Assembly: GCF_023806465.1 (NCBI RefSeq)
Contig: NZ_JAMSLS010000005.1
Span: 155,302 to 219,301 of the forward strand
Origin: Thermomicrobium sp. CFH 73360
GTDB taxonomy: Bacteria > Chloroflexota > Chloroflexia > Thermomicrobiales > Thermomicrobiaceae
Direction: 5' to 3'
DNA length: 64,000 nucleotides
Below, in pieces: positions 45,247-53,524 of the stretch (the stretch's first letter is position 1; the number at the start of each line of letters is the position of its first letter). Below the pieces are notes generated by a model that worked only from the letters and a program-made list of their open reading frames with translations, had not been told where the DNA came from and made no database searches. Made by a program: the position numbers and the translations under genes.

Positions 45247-46071
45247 TCACCCTTCTCGGGACATTACCGCCCCGCGCCATGCAGTGATCGCCACGAGGAC
45301 TCCTTCTGCCACCCGCCGTGGCCGTTCACCAAGTCCCTGCCACTGTCCAGCCGGTCCGCGTGGATCGATCTCGAACACCTTCGTGCCAACCGTGACTGGC
45401 ACTCCATCCCGTGTGAGTCCACGGATCGCCCCCGAGATCAGCGCCCGGATCTCGTACCGCTCACCGCCCTCGCAGTGGAGGACGGCGACAAGATCACCCG
45501 CCGCCACAACCTCCCCGATACGCCGCTCAGTGCGCCAGACTCCGGCGCACGGCGCGTAGACGTATCGGTCACGGCCGTGCCCGGCAATCTCGCGTGGTTC
45601 CCCCGCCAACGGCAGGTTCGCACCTTCCCAGCGGACGGCCCCAAGCTCCTCCCAGCTTGTCTCGATGGCAACGTCCACCAGCTCTCCCGCTACAAACCCT
45701 GGCCCTAAGCCAATGGTGAGCTGCGCAAGCCCACGAAGCGGTGTTGGTTGAGCACGCTTCCGCATCCGCGCATCGATCACCACGTCCGGACGATACCGTG
45801 CGACCAACTCGACCAGATCGTCACCGACAACCAGCGGCACTGCCGCGCGTGCCTGGAGGAGCTGCTCCACCGCCTCGACGGTCTCCGCCCGCTGCGCCAC
45901 GACTCCTTCGAGCACCGCGGCGCCATCGAACACCGCATCCGCGAAGGCCATGCCACGCCGCGTCACCGCGGGCATCGGATCGCTCGCCACGATGACCTGA
46001 TACTCCTCGCGCCACAGATACCAGGCAACCGCCGATGCAACATCGTTGGCACCGAGCACCAGCGCCCGCAT
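45247..46071 (-). CDS. YqeB/EF2563-like molybdenum hydroxylase maturation protein
   Basis: A 274-residue protein from ATG 46071, overlapping the modB stop by TGATG. The N-terminus is a Rossmann-like start (ALVLGANDVASAVAWYLWREEYQVIVAS, read in parts), followed by PDVVIDARMRKR, TIGLGPGFVAGE and a biotinyl-like segment (RYVYAPCAGVWRT, GDLVAVLH, GTKVFEIDPRG). This matches the selenium-dependent molybdenum hydroxylase system protein group (YqeB/EF2563), found near molybdenum enzymes and transporters. Its exact chemistry is unsettled. Its place after modAB supports a molybdenum-cofactor role. Confidence 0.8.
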   Translation of the reverse strand: MRALVLGANDVASAVAWYLWREEYQVIVASDPMPAVTRRGMAFADAVFDGAAVLEGVVAQRAETVEAVEQLLQARAAVPLVVGDDLVELVARYRPDVVIDARMRKRAQPTPLRGLAQLTIGLGPGFVAGELVDVAIETSWEELGAVRWEGANLPLAGEPREIAGHGRDRYVYAPCAGVWRTERRIGEVVAAGDLVAVLHCEGGERYEIRALISGAIRGLTRDGVPVTVGTKVFEIDPRGPAGQWQGLGERPRRVAEGVLVAITAWRGAVMSREG

Positions 46072-46928
46072 CACTGGGCCTCGCGCGTCCCTTGCATCCG
46101 CTCTGCAAGTAAGAAGATCACGAGGCTGACCAGAAACAGCATCGCGGCCATCGCGACGGCTTCCCACAGGTCAATCTCCATTGCCGTCCAGATCGCCAGC
46201 GACATCGTCTGCGTCCGGCCCTGGAAGTTCCCAGCAAAGAGGAGTGTTGCCCCGAACTCGGAGACCGCCTTAGCCCAGCATAACGTGATCCCACTGACCA
46301 AAGCCGGCAGTGCGAGCGGTAAGGTCACCAAACGGAACGCTTGGCGCGAGCTACATCCATCGACCTGTGCCGCCTCTTCAAGCGATGGGGAGACGCTGGC
46401 AAATCCCTCCAAGGCGGTACGGATATAGAACGGGCTAGCCGTGAAGACCTGCGCCAACACGACCGCCGCGGTCGTGAACGGAATTTGGATACCGAACGCA
46501 TCAAGGTACTGCCCAAGCAACCCCATCCGTCCAAAGAGCATCAAGAGAGCCACACCAGCAACCATCGGCGGCAAGACCACCGGGAGCCCCACGGCGAGTT
46601 CGACAAGCCGACGGCCAGGGAAATTCCAGCGCGCCAAGATCCAAGCCACTGGTGTCCCAAATACCAGCGCGAGAGCCACCGTGATCAGACTAGTGACAAG
46701 CGTCAGCCGGAGTGCATCGAGGAAGAAGGGATCACGGGCATAGTGCGCGAACGTCTCTGGGCTAATCCCCGCAGCTCGCACCAGCAATGCGACTGATGGC
46801 ATGACCAAAAGGGCGAGCGACACCACGACCGGCCCAATCAGGAGAGCACGACTCACCCGCTGCGAGAAAGGACGTGAGCCCCTCCCTCTCCCTGCTCGCA
46901 ACGCCGGATATTCCAGCGCTCGCGTCAT
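46071..46928 (-). CDS. modB: Molybdate ABC transporter permease
   Basis: A 285-residue permease from ATG 46928, overlapping modA by ATGA. About six helices; the coupling segment EEAAQVDGCSSRQAFRLVTLPLALPALVSG (read in parts) and the phrases GLPVVLPPMVAGVALL and AKAVSEFGATLLFAGN are typical of ModB. It would carry molybdate across the membrane with modA and an ATPase. No modC follows in this window. Confidence 0.9.
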   Translation of the reverse strand: MTRALEYPALRAGRGRGSRPFSQRVSRALLIGPVVVSLALLVMPSVALLVRAAGISPETFAHYARDPFFLDALRLTLVTSLITVALALVFGTPVAWILARWNFPGRRLVELAVGLPVVLPPMVAGVALLMLFGRMGLLGQYLDAFGIQIPFTTAAVVLAQVFTASPFYIRTALEGFASVSPSLEEAAQVDGCSSRQAFRLVTLPLALPALVSGITLCWAKAVSEFGATLLFAGNFQGRTQTMSLAIWTAMEIDLWEAVAMAAMLFLVSLVIFLLAERMQGTREAQ

Positions 46929-47830
46929 GAGCACTCCTCCGTTCCCGCCTGCCCCGGCTCGACCGGCTCGAACCCATGCTTCTGCAGCACTGCTCGGCCC
47001 TCTTCGGACTCGACGAGCGTGACGAAGGCTTGCGCCAGCACAGGTGCCTTCGTGTCTTTCACCACCGCGATCGGGTAGCAAGCGGTGACGTTGACGTCAC
47101 TAGGAATGTCGATCGAGAGAACATCGGCACCAGCTGCCTTAACGTCAGTCACGTAGACGATCCCAGCATCCGCCTCCCCCAGTGCCACCTTGGCCAACAC
47201 CTGCTTCACGTTGACTTCCTGAGAGACCACGTTGGCCAGCACCCGCTGCGCAAAGTCCGGCCCGTAGCCCGGCTGCTGGCTCGCCCGCTCAAGCACCTCA
47301 CGTGCATACTTCCCGACCGGGACATTCTCATGCGCTAACACCACCTTGACTCCCGGCTTGGCCAAGTCAGCGAAGCCCTGAATACCCGTCCGGTTCTGCT
47401 TCGGCACCACGACTGTCAGGCGATTCTTTGCAAAGATCCTCGAATCGCTGGCGACGAAGCCACCGTCCTGTGCCTTCTTCATGTTGATCAGGTCAGCAAA
47501 GGCGATGACGTCCACCGGTGCACCCTGCTCGAGCTGGGCCACCAGCTGCGCCGACCCCGCAAAGTTGAACTCAACCGTTGTCCCCGCATGAGACTGCTGA
47601 AACGACTGCGCCAACTCCTGGAACGGCTCGAGCAAGGACGATGCTGCAAAGACGATGACCTTCTGCCCACCGCCCGACGATGCGGCTGATCCAGTTCCTG
47701 GAGTTGCACCACCACTCGAGCCTGTCGCCGCTCCTCCACCTGATTGTCCGCCGCAGCCGGCAAGGACACCGAGCAGGAGTGTGAGCACCATCAGCCACAC
47801 TGCACGCCGTCGCACCGATCGACGAACCAT
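46925..47830 (-). CDS. modA: Molybdate-binding lipoprotein
   Basis: A 301-residue lipoprotein from ATG 47830, which follows AGGGGAAGG; starts at 47857 or 47860 (GTG) are alternatives that overlap the regulator stop. Signal peptide and lipobox LLGVLAGC, then a Gly/Ser linker. The binding domain has VIVFAASSLLEPFQELAQ, FNFAGSAQLVAQLEQGAPVDVIAFAD (read in parts) and AGIVYVTDVKAAG, the ModA pattern with the oxyanion-binding Ser residues. Confidence 0.9.
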   Translation of the reverse strand: MVRRSVRRRAVWLMVLTLLLGVLAGCGGQSGGGAATGSSGGATPGTGSAASSGGGQKVIVFAASSLLEPFQELAQSFQQSHAGTTVEFNFAGSAQLVAQLEQGAPVDVIAFADLINMKKAQDGGFVASDSRIFAKNRLTVVVPKQNRTGIQGFADLAKPGVKVVLAHENVPVGKYAREVLERASQQPGYGPDFAQRVLANVVSQEVNVKQVLAKVALGEADAGIVYVTDVKAAGADVLSIDIPSDVNVTACYPIAVVKDTKAPVLAQAFVTLVESEEGRAVLQKHGFEPVEPGQAGTEECS

Positions 47831-47856
47831 CGCCTTCCCCTGCCCTCCCGTTACCA

Positions 47857-48975
47857 TCACTCCACCGACTGCATCACCAACCGACCACTCTCTCGCACGT
47901 CGTAGCCCGCTGCCTCGAGCTGCCGAAGAAATGCCCCGCTCGCCACCAGCTCGAGAAGATCCCGCACTGCCGGCTCGTCCAGGAACTCGACGGGAATCAC
48001 AAGGTCGTACCGCTCCTCGAGAAGTGGTAAGAAGTCAAGCCCGTGGGAACGCGCCACCGGAGAAACGAGCGGGCCCGCGTCAGCCAAACCACTCCTGACC
48101 GCATCCGCTACCGCCCGATGTGAACGCACCGCCCGCTCATACCCACGAATGGCCTCGATGGGCACACCCGCACGTTGGAGCAGCGTCTCGAGCACGAGCC
48201 TACTACCGGATCCCGGCTCGCGATTCACAAGTGTCAACTCCGGTCGCGCCAGATCGACGAGCTCGCGGATACCGCGCGGGTTTCCCGGTGCCACGGCTAA
48301 CCCCTCGACCCACCGCGAAAGCGTGACCACCACTACTGCACGGCCCGCCAGTTCGCGACGAATCACCGGCAGGTTGTACTCCCCGCTCTCCGGATCCCAG
48401 AGGTGTGTTCCAGCGATGTGCACCTGACCACGCGCCAGCGCCCGGAGTGCCCCAAGGCTCCCCACGGGAATCCAGACCACGCGGAGCTCGCGGTGCCAAC
48501 GGCCAAGGAGTGATGCCAGAAGACCGAGAGCTGGGTCGCAGCCAGCCAGCACCAGTCCCCGCTCGAGCGACACGGGATCGACCAGAGGCTCCACCTGGAG
48601 TCGCTCACCCCGCCGCTCCCGGGCAATCCCCTCGGCTTCATTCGCCTCCCCAGCGAGCGGCCAGGCCACGAACTCCCGCCCGATGCGCACCAGATGCACC
48701 CGGAACGGGAGCGGCGGCAACGGCTCGGCTACCTCCGCCAGCTGAGCGTCAACCACTTGGGGCTCGGGGAGAGCGAAGAGGTCCTCCACCGAGCAACCGA
48801 GCACACGTGACAAGCGCAACGCGACCGTCACGCTCGGCGTAAGCCGGCCCGCCTCGATCGCCACGAGCGTCTGCCGACTCACCCCCGCTCGTTCCGCCAA
48901 CTGCTGCTGCGTCAACCCAAGAGCCTGGCGACGCTCCCGTACCCGGACGTTTAGTTCCGCTCGCCCACTATCCAT
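47857..48975 (-). CDS. XRE-type regulator with PBP-like molybdate-sensing domain
   Basis: A 372-residue protein. Residues about 8-70 are an XRE helix-turn-helix (LGLTQQQLAERAGVSRQTLVAIEAGRLTPS in parts). The C-terminal part from about 155 (GLVLAGCDPALGLLASLLGR, IAGTHLWDPESGEYN, LVNREPGSGSRLVLETLLQR) matches the periplasmic-binding-protein-like domain found in molybdate-responsive regulators and MoeA-associated proteins. It is encoded directly before modA, overlapping by three to four bases, so it probably senses molybdate or a related oxyanion and controls this operon. Confidence 0.85.
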   Translation of the reverse strand: MDSGRAELNVRVRERRQALGLTQQQLAERAGVSRQTLVAIEAGRLTPSVTVALRLSRVLGCSVEDLFALPEPQVVDAQLAEVAEPLPPLPFRVHLVRIGREFVAWPLAGEANEAEGIARERRGERLQVEPLVDPVSLERGLVLAGCDPALGLLASLLGRWHRELRVVWIPVGSLGALRALARGQVHIAGTHLWDPESGEYNLPVIRRELAGRAVVVVTLSRWVEGLAVAPGNPRGIRELVDLARPELTLVNREPGSGSRLVLETLLQRAGVPIEAIRGYERAVRSHRAVADAVRSGLADAGPLVSPVARSHGLDFLPLLEERYDLVIPVEFLDEPAVRDLLELVASGAFLRQLEAAGYDVRESGRLVMQSVE

Positions 48976-49855
48976 TGCTCCCCATCACTTTCCCTCAGAT
49001 AGTAATTCCGAGTTGACACGATGTCAAGCAAAGACGACAAAACACTTACCGCTATCGGGTTCCACATGCCTGAGAGGATCCCGCGCAGATGATGACAGGA
49101 GTCGCGAGGCCGACGAGGTCACCGGACACAGGCGAGTCAGCGTCTTCAGATCGCGCGAAGACTTGGTCCCTTCACGCCCAACACGCGACAGCTCACCGGC
49201 CAGACACCCATGGACGCATACTGGGCCTCCAGTACCGGACCGGCACGACCTCATCCGGTATCTCGCACCACGGCCACAATCGTTCCTGCAGCGGCGACAA
49301 ATGTTCCTGACGTCGCTCGCGCCAGGTCGCGCGGGGTCGCCTCTTGGCGTCACCAAAGCCGAGCCAGTCGCTCACGGACCAGGCCACACCCCGGCCGGAC
49401 TACACACAACCGCGCCGACCGCTTGCACGGCAACCCCCCGTGGGCACCATGTTGTTTTCCAGCTACCCACACGAGGCAACTCGACCACTCCCTTCCCGTG
49501 ACAACCCGTGCAGCACACGCCCCTCCTCCAGCGTTGGGAGCGTCGCAATGACACCCAAAGGCCCCGTCCCAAACAGGTCCTCCGACCGCAGCGCGTGCAC
49601 GCCACCAGTGATGACAGGCATCCCCGTCGACGAATTGCCAGCAGCCGTCGGTGCTCGCTGCATACCCAGCCGCTGCCAGGGGAACACACCAGACCCAACG
49701 CGATGGCGCACGACATACCCCTTGACAGGCGACCGCCAGCCAAAGACAATGTCCTTGGTAGGCGGATCACCGCGAGAACGTTGTGCCTGGAGTTCCTGAA
49801 TCCGAATGCGGTTCCCTGCTTCGATGCTCCTCGCAAGGTCGTGGAAGAGCGATCC
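48976..49855. other. Divergent intergenic region of about 880 bp
   Basis: Upstream of the mod regulator (minus) and the first membrane-anchored paralogue (plus). A minus-strand frame between about 49463 and 49880 gives protein-like phrases but has no good start. No RNA gene or repeat identified. Confidence 0.4.
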
Positions 49856-50644
49856 ATGCAGGAATCGGCAGCGCCGGCCACCGACGAAAGATCACGAGGG
49901 AGTCGTCCTCTTGTCTACTCCCTCGCGAAGGACGCGGGGGATGGAAGCAGCTCACCCTGGCGGTGGGTTCTGGTCGGCTGTGGTGCTGCACTCGTCCTCG
50001 CCTGTGTCTGTCTCGCCGCCGCGTTCGTGACCGTTGTTTTCTTGGAGCAACGCTCCGCAACCCCGACTCCACTCGTGGCGCAACGCCCACAGCAAACACC
50101 TGTGGCAGAGGCCACACCACGGACAAGGCCGACACCGGCCCCGACAAACCCTGCCCTTCCCACCGATTGGCAGTGGTTTGATGATCCCTCAGGACAAGTC
50201 AGTCTCGCTGTCCCGGCAGGATGGAAGTACTACTGGGAGGAGCAGACCTGCTGCAACGTCACACTCGTCTCGTTCGATCCCGGCCAGCTACCGACTGGGC
50301 GGATCGATTGGGCACCGCCAGGCTCTGGAGGAGAGCATGAGGTTCCACCGGGGGAGGTCGTCGTCGACCTTTTCCTCGCCACACCACCCTTCACCGAGAC
50401 TCCACCGTCGTTTCGTCGACCTCCAGACGGCGAAGAGATCGTCGGTGGACGGTACCGTGCACAGCTCTACTACGGTGCCCCGTTCGCCGAGTGGCCACAT
50501 GACCAGGCGATCACCTATCTCTATCAAGACGACCAAGGGCGCGACTGGTGTCTCGTCGCTTACTTGGGTACTCCCTTCGATCAAGCGACCGACACGTTGG
50601 CGATCGTCACCGCGATCGTAGCCAGTATTCAGCACGGAGGCTGA
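49856..50644 (+). CDS. Membrane-anchored secreted protein (paralogue 1)
   Basis: A 262-residue protein from ATG 49856 after GGAAG. A cytoplasmic N-terminus of about 35 residues, one transmembrane helix (WVLVGCGAALVLACVCLAAAF), a Thr/Pro linker, and an outer domain starting DWQWFDDPSGQVSLAVPAGW. The domain resembles PsbP-like or lipoprotein-type small beta/alpha folds, but I cannot name it. Same architecture and C-terminal pattern as the next gene (LYQDDQGRDWCLVAYLG versus MYHYRDQQGRPWVIAIRLP). Confidence 0.72.
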   Translation: MQESAAPATDERSRGSRPLVYSLAKDAGDGSSSPWRWVLVGCGAALVLACVCLAAAFVTVVFLEQRSATPTPLVAQRPQQTPVAEATPRTRPTPAPTNPALPTDWQWFDDPSGQVSLAVPAGWKYYWEEQTCCNVTLVSFDPGQLPTGRIDWAPPGSGGEHEVPPGEVVVDLFLATPPFTETPPSFRRPPDGEEIVGGRYRAQLYYGAPFAEWPHDQAITYLYQDDQGRDWCLVAYLGTPFDQATDTLAIVTAIVASIQHGG

Positions 50645-50649
50645 TCACG

Positions 50650-51444
50650 ATGGAGCCAACCGCCCCACGCCGCCGCACCGGCCTCTATATCCTCGGCTGT
50701 CTCGGCGCACTGGTGGTCGTCAGTTGTGTCGCCGTCCTCGGGGCGGGGGGAAGCTATTTGGCCTGGCAAGTTTGGCGAGAGGTCGAGCCCACACTGCCTG
50801 CACAAGCGCTCGCGCCGCTCCCGCCGACGCAATCGACACCACCGGCTGACCTTCAGGTCCAACGTTCCCCCACGCCCTCGCGCACTCCCGCCATTCGCCC
50901 AACTCCTCGGCCGTCTCCTACTCCAACACAGCCAACGCCGACTCCCGGCCCGGCAGTCATTCCAGACTGGCCAACCTACGATGACCCTGGCTACATCCGC
51001 TTCCAGTATCCCCCCAACTGGCTCGTCGTCACCACCCCTGAGGCTCCGGAATACAACTCGCGCAGCTGTCACTGCTACTGGATCATCATGAGCGAGCAGA
51101 TGGTTCAAAACTGGCCGATCCCCGAAGTCGTTGCAGACTGGTTCAATAGACGCAGCGTTGACGACCTGCGTCCTGGCTCGGTCTACATAGAGATTCTCCG
51201 TCTCGACTCCGAGTATGCACCTACCCTGACCTTCGGGCCGACGACCGCACGCGTGACAATCGGCGGACAATATGAGGCAGACGTCTATGTCACGGACGAA
51301 TCGGGGCGTATTTTCATGTACCACTACCGTGACCAGCAAGGGCGTCCTTGGGTCATCGCCATACGCCTGCCGAGCGGTCTCGACGAGAACAATCCCCAGG
51401 TACGTCGCATGCTCGGCATCCTTTGGACAATCGACCACCGCTGA
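50650..51444 (+). CDS. Membrane-anchored secreted protein (paralogue 2)
   Basis: A 264-residue protein from ATG 50650 after GGAGG, five bases past the previous stop. N-terminal transmembrane helix (ILGCLGALVVVSCVAVLGAG), a long Thr/Pro linker, then an outer domain from DWPTYDDPGYIRFQYPPNW. It parallels paralogue 1 in length, order and end. The tandem pair is probably one operon. Unknown function. Confidence 0.72.
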   Translation: MEPTAPRRRTGLYILGCLGALVVVSCVAVLGAGGSYLAWQVWREVEPTLPAQALAPLPPTQSTPPADLQVQRSPTPSRTPAIRPTPRPSPTPTQPTPTPGPAVIPDWPTYDDPGYIRFQYPPNWLVVTTPEAPEYNSRSCHCYWIIMSEQMVQNWPIPEVVADWFNRRSVDDLRPGSVYIEILRLDSEYAPTLTFGPTTARVTIGGQYEADVYVTDESGRIFMYHYRDQQGRPWVIAIRLPSGLDENNPQVRRMLGILWTIDHR

Positions 51445-52037
51445 GGAAAGCCTCACGAGACATCGCCCGGACTCAGTCCAACGAGCAGGAGATCGTGCAC
51501 CGCTCCAGCAGCCTCGCAGCGAGTGTGTCACCACTGCCAAGCTCGGGGACACGCAGAGAGGCTACTCGCTTTGCAACATCTGCACCGTGCGCCTCCGCTT
51601 CTTCGACCGCACACGCGGACACACCACCACACGCAACAGGTCGCTTGCTGGTGCCCAGTTGTCCTTCACCGTCGGGAAGGCACGACCGACCGTCGAGATG
51701 TTCCTGTCCGTGAGCTCAGACACGGATAACGAGACCTTCCTCCTCCGCTCTCCCGCTCGCAGGCTCACGATTCCCGTCCGGTCTTCCCGTTCATTCGAAC
51801 CAGCACTTCCAACCGCGGCTCACCAGGCGACGTCCACTGTCACGCGCCCACCACACGGGAGCAAGGAATGCCGTGTCCACACGCGGTTCTTGCATCCCGC
51901 GCGAACAGCCGAATCGAGGCTCGGCCCATGGTGGAAGGAGTTGTCACCTTTCTCTCTGTAGTGGGTGCGGAGCAGCACCACCGGTGGGTCGTCTTCCCCA
52001 ACGTCGTGCGCTTGTTCGTCCCACAGCTGGTCAGGCG
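51445..52037. other. Convergent intergenic region of about 590 bp
   Basis: Between the paralogue pair (plus) and the sortase gene (minus). No supported ORF, RNA gene or clear terminator hairpin seen. Confidence 0.4.
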
Positions 52038-52712
52038 TCAGTCCTGCCGGGCCACCGCCGGACGGACCGGCTCAGCGCGCACCACCAGCCGCTTGTCGTA
52101 CCGTCCATCGGGAAGACAGGTCAGGAGCGTGAGAACCTCCTCGCTGGTCTGCCGCAACACTGAACGGTCGCTCTCCGGTACGACCAGCACCTCCGACACG
52201 CGGTAGACGAACGTTCCGGCCGCGCTCCAGACCGTCACCTCATCGCCTGGTCTCACCTCGAGCAGGCGCCAGAACACCCCCGCCCCACGCTCTGTATCCA
52301 CGTGCCCGGTGATCGCGATGTTTCCCGGCTCACCCGGATTGGCGGTACCGATCAGGTGTGCCGCCGCGTCGTGTGGCACGGGCCAATGCCAGCCGCGTTC
52401 ATCTTTGACTGACACCACGTCGACCACTGGCACATCGATTCCCAACCGGGCAATCGCGATGGCAGTCGCTGGCGGCATGCGCAAGCGAAAGAGCGCCCGA
52501 CTCGCGCTTCCAGTCTCGGGGGCTGAGCGTCGTGGCGGTGCAACTGGCTCCGCCGGTGGCGTCGAGACCGTTGCATGCCGTACAGGTGTCGGTACGGTCT
52601 GCTCTGGCTCAGCCGTCGTCGTCCGCTGGATTTCGACTCGCACACAGGCCACGGCGAGCAACGCCAACGCCGCGACCAAAAGCGGTACTGGCCCCGGTGC
52701 TCGCCGTTCCAT
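52038..52712 (-). CDS. Sortase-family transpeptidase
   Basis: A 224-residue protein with an N-terminal hydrophobic segment (PLLVAALALLAVACV), possibly lipidated, and a Pro/Thr linker. The sortase domain has NIAITGHVDTERGAGVFWRL with the catalytic His, TLLTCLPDGRYDKRLVVRAE with the catalytic Cys in TLLTC and Arg in DKRLVV. This is closest to the class E/F type. Sortases attach secreted proteins to the cell surface by cutting an LPXTG-like signal. The gene starts three bases after the fliT-like stop, so it is the last gene of the flagellar unit. Confidence 0.88.
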   Translation of the reverse strand: MERRAPGPVPLLVAALALLAVACVRVEIQRTTTAEPEQTVPTPVRHATVSTPPAEPVAPPRRSAPETGSASRALFRLRMPPATAIAIARLGIDVPVVDVVSVKDERGWHWPVPHDAAAHLIGTANPGEPGNIAITGHVDTERGAGVFWRLLEVRPGDEVTVWSAAGTFVYRVSEVLVVPESDRSVLRQTSEEVLTLLTCLPDGRYDKRLVVRAEPVRPAVARQD

Positions 52713-52715
52713 CGC

Positions 52716-53081
52716 TCACGCCTCTTCGTCGATCAGTCCTGCTTCGTCGCTCGTCCCCAGTGCTCGCCGGTAGCTCTGTGCCGCAGCCTCGTTCCGCTCC
52801 AGGGCGCGTTGCTCTCCTCGTGTTTGCTGCAATGCCTGCTCGACGAATGTGACGAGCTCGCGGTCCAGCTCCTGGACCTCGTGGAGTACTGCGGCAATGG
52901 CATCGCGAGCTGCTCGGCTGAGCTGATGCGGATCAACCTCCTGCAAGCGCTCCAACAGCACTCCACGCTGCTGGAGATACGCCGACGCTTCTTCCCATCG
53001 ACCTGCGCGCACCGCCTTGAGCTGCGCCAGTGTGAGATCCCGTAGCTGGACCGCAACCTCGAGCACATCCGCTTCCTGCAC
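52716..53081 (-). CDS. FliT-like flagellar chaperone (putative)
   Basis: A 121-residue all-helical protein (QEADVLEVAVQLRDLTLAQL, EASAYLQQRGVLLERLQEVD). Its size, helical composition and position between fliS and the sortase gene fit a FliT/FlgN-type export chaperone, which in other bacteria binds FliD. The sequence alone is not diagnostic. Confidence 0.6.
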   Translation of the reverse strand: MQEADVLEVAVQLRDLTLAQLKAVRAGRWEEASAYLQQRGVLLERLQEVDPHQLSRAARDAIAAVLHEVQELDRELVTFVEQALQQTRGEQRALERNEAAAQSYRRALGTSDEAGLIDEEA

Positions 53082-53091
53082 TGGATCCCTC

Positions 53092-53502
53092 CTACGCTGT
53101 CGCAGCCAAACGTGCCGCTGCCGCGTTGGCGGCGCGCTCCTGTGCTGCTACCTGCTCCCACGCCTCGAGCAAACTGGTGAGGAATTGCCGCACTTCACGG
53201 ACAATTGTTGCGTCCTTCCGCACGTTGGCCTCGATCAGCCGGCGCTGAACGTAGTCATAGATCGACCAGAGTTGGTGGGCAAGTTCGCCAGCCTCTAAGT
53301 TCACGCTTGCCATGAGCTCCGACACGATCTCCTGCGTGTGCACCAAGCGCGCGTGCGCGCGCGGCACATCGGCGACTACGATCGCCTCTGCCGCCTCCTC
53401 AAGCAGCTGCACTGCCCGTCGGTACAAGAGCACCACGAGCTCCGCGACCGAGGCCGTCTCGACTGTCACTTGCCGGTAGCGCTGGTAAGGGTTCGCCAGC
53501 AT
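53092..53502 (-). CDS. fliS: Flagellin export chaperone
   Basis: A 136-residue helical protein from ATG 53502 after AGGTGG. The N-terminal LANPYQRYRQVTVETASVAELVVLLY (in parts) and the helices ARLVHTQEIVSELMASVN and YDYVQRRLIEANVRKD match FliS. It keeps flagellin unfolded until export. It lies 22 bases after fliD and 10 bases before the fliT-like gene. Confidence 0.9.
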   Translation of the reverse strand: MLANPYQRYRQVTVETASVAELVVLLYRRAVQLLEEAAEAIVVADVPRAHARLVHTQEIVSELMASVNLEAGELAHQLWSIYDYVQRRLIEANVRKDATIVREVRQFLTSLLEAWEQVAAQERAANAAAARLAATA

Positions 53503-53524
53503 CGCCCACCTGCCCTTTCCTGCC

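Noticed and set aside
49463..49880. Minus-strand protein-like frame (phrases such as MPVITGGVHALRSEDLFGTG)
   Set aside because: No ATG/GTG/TTG at a useful position before about 49711, a stop just upstream, and overlap with the start of the plus-strand paralogue gene. It could be a remnant but cannot be supported.
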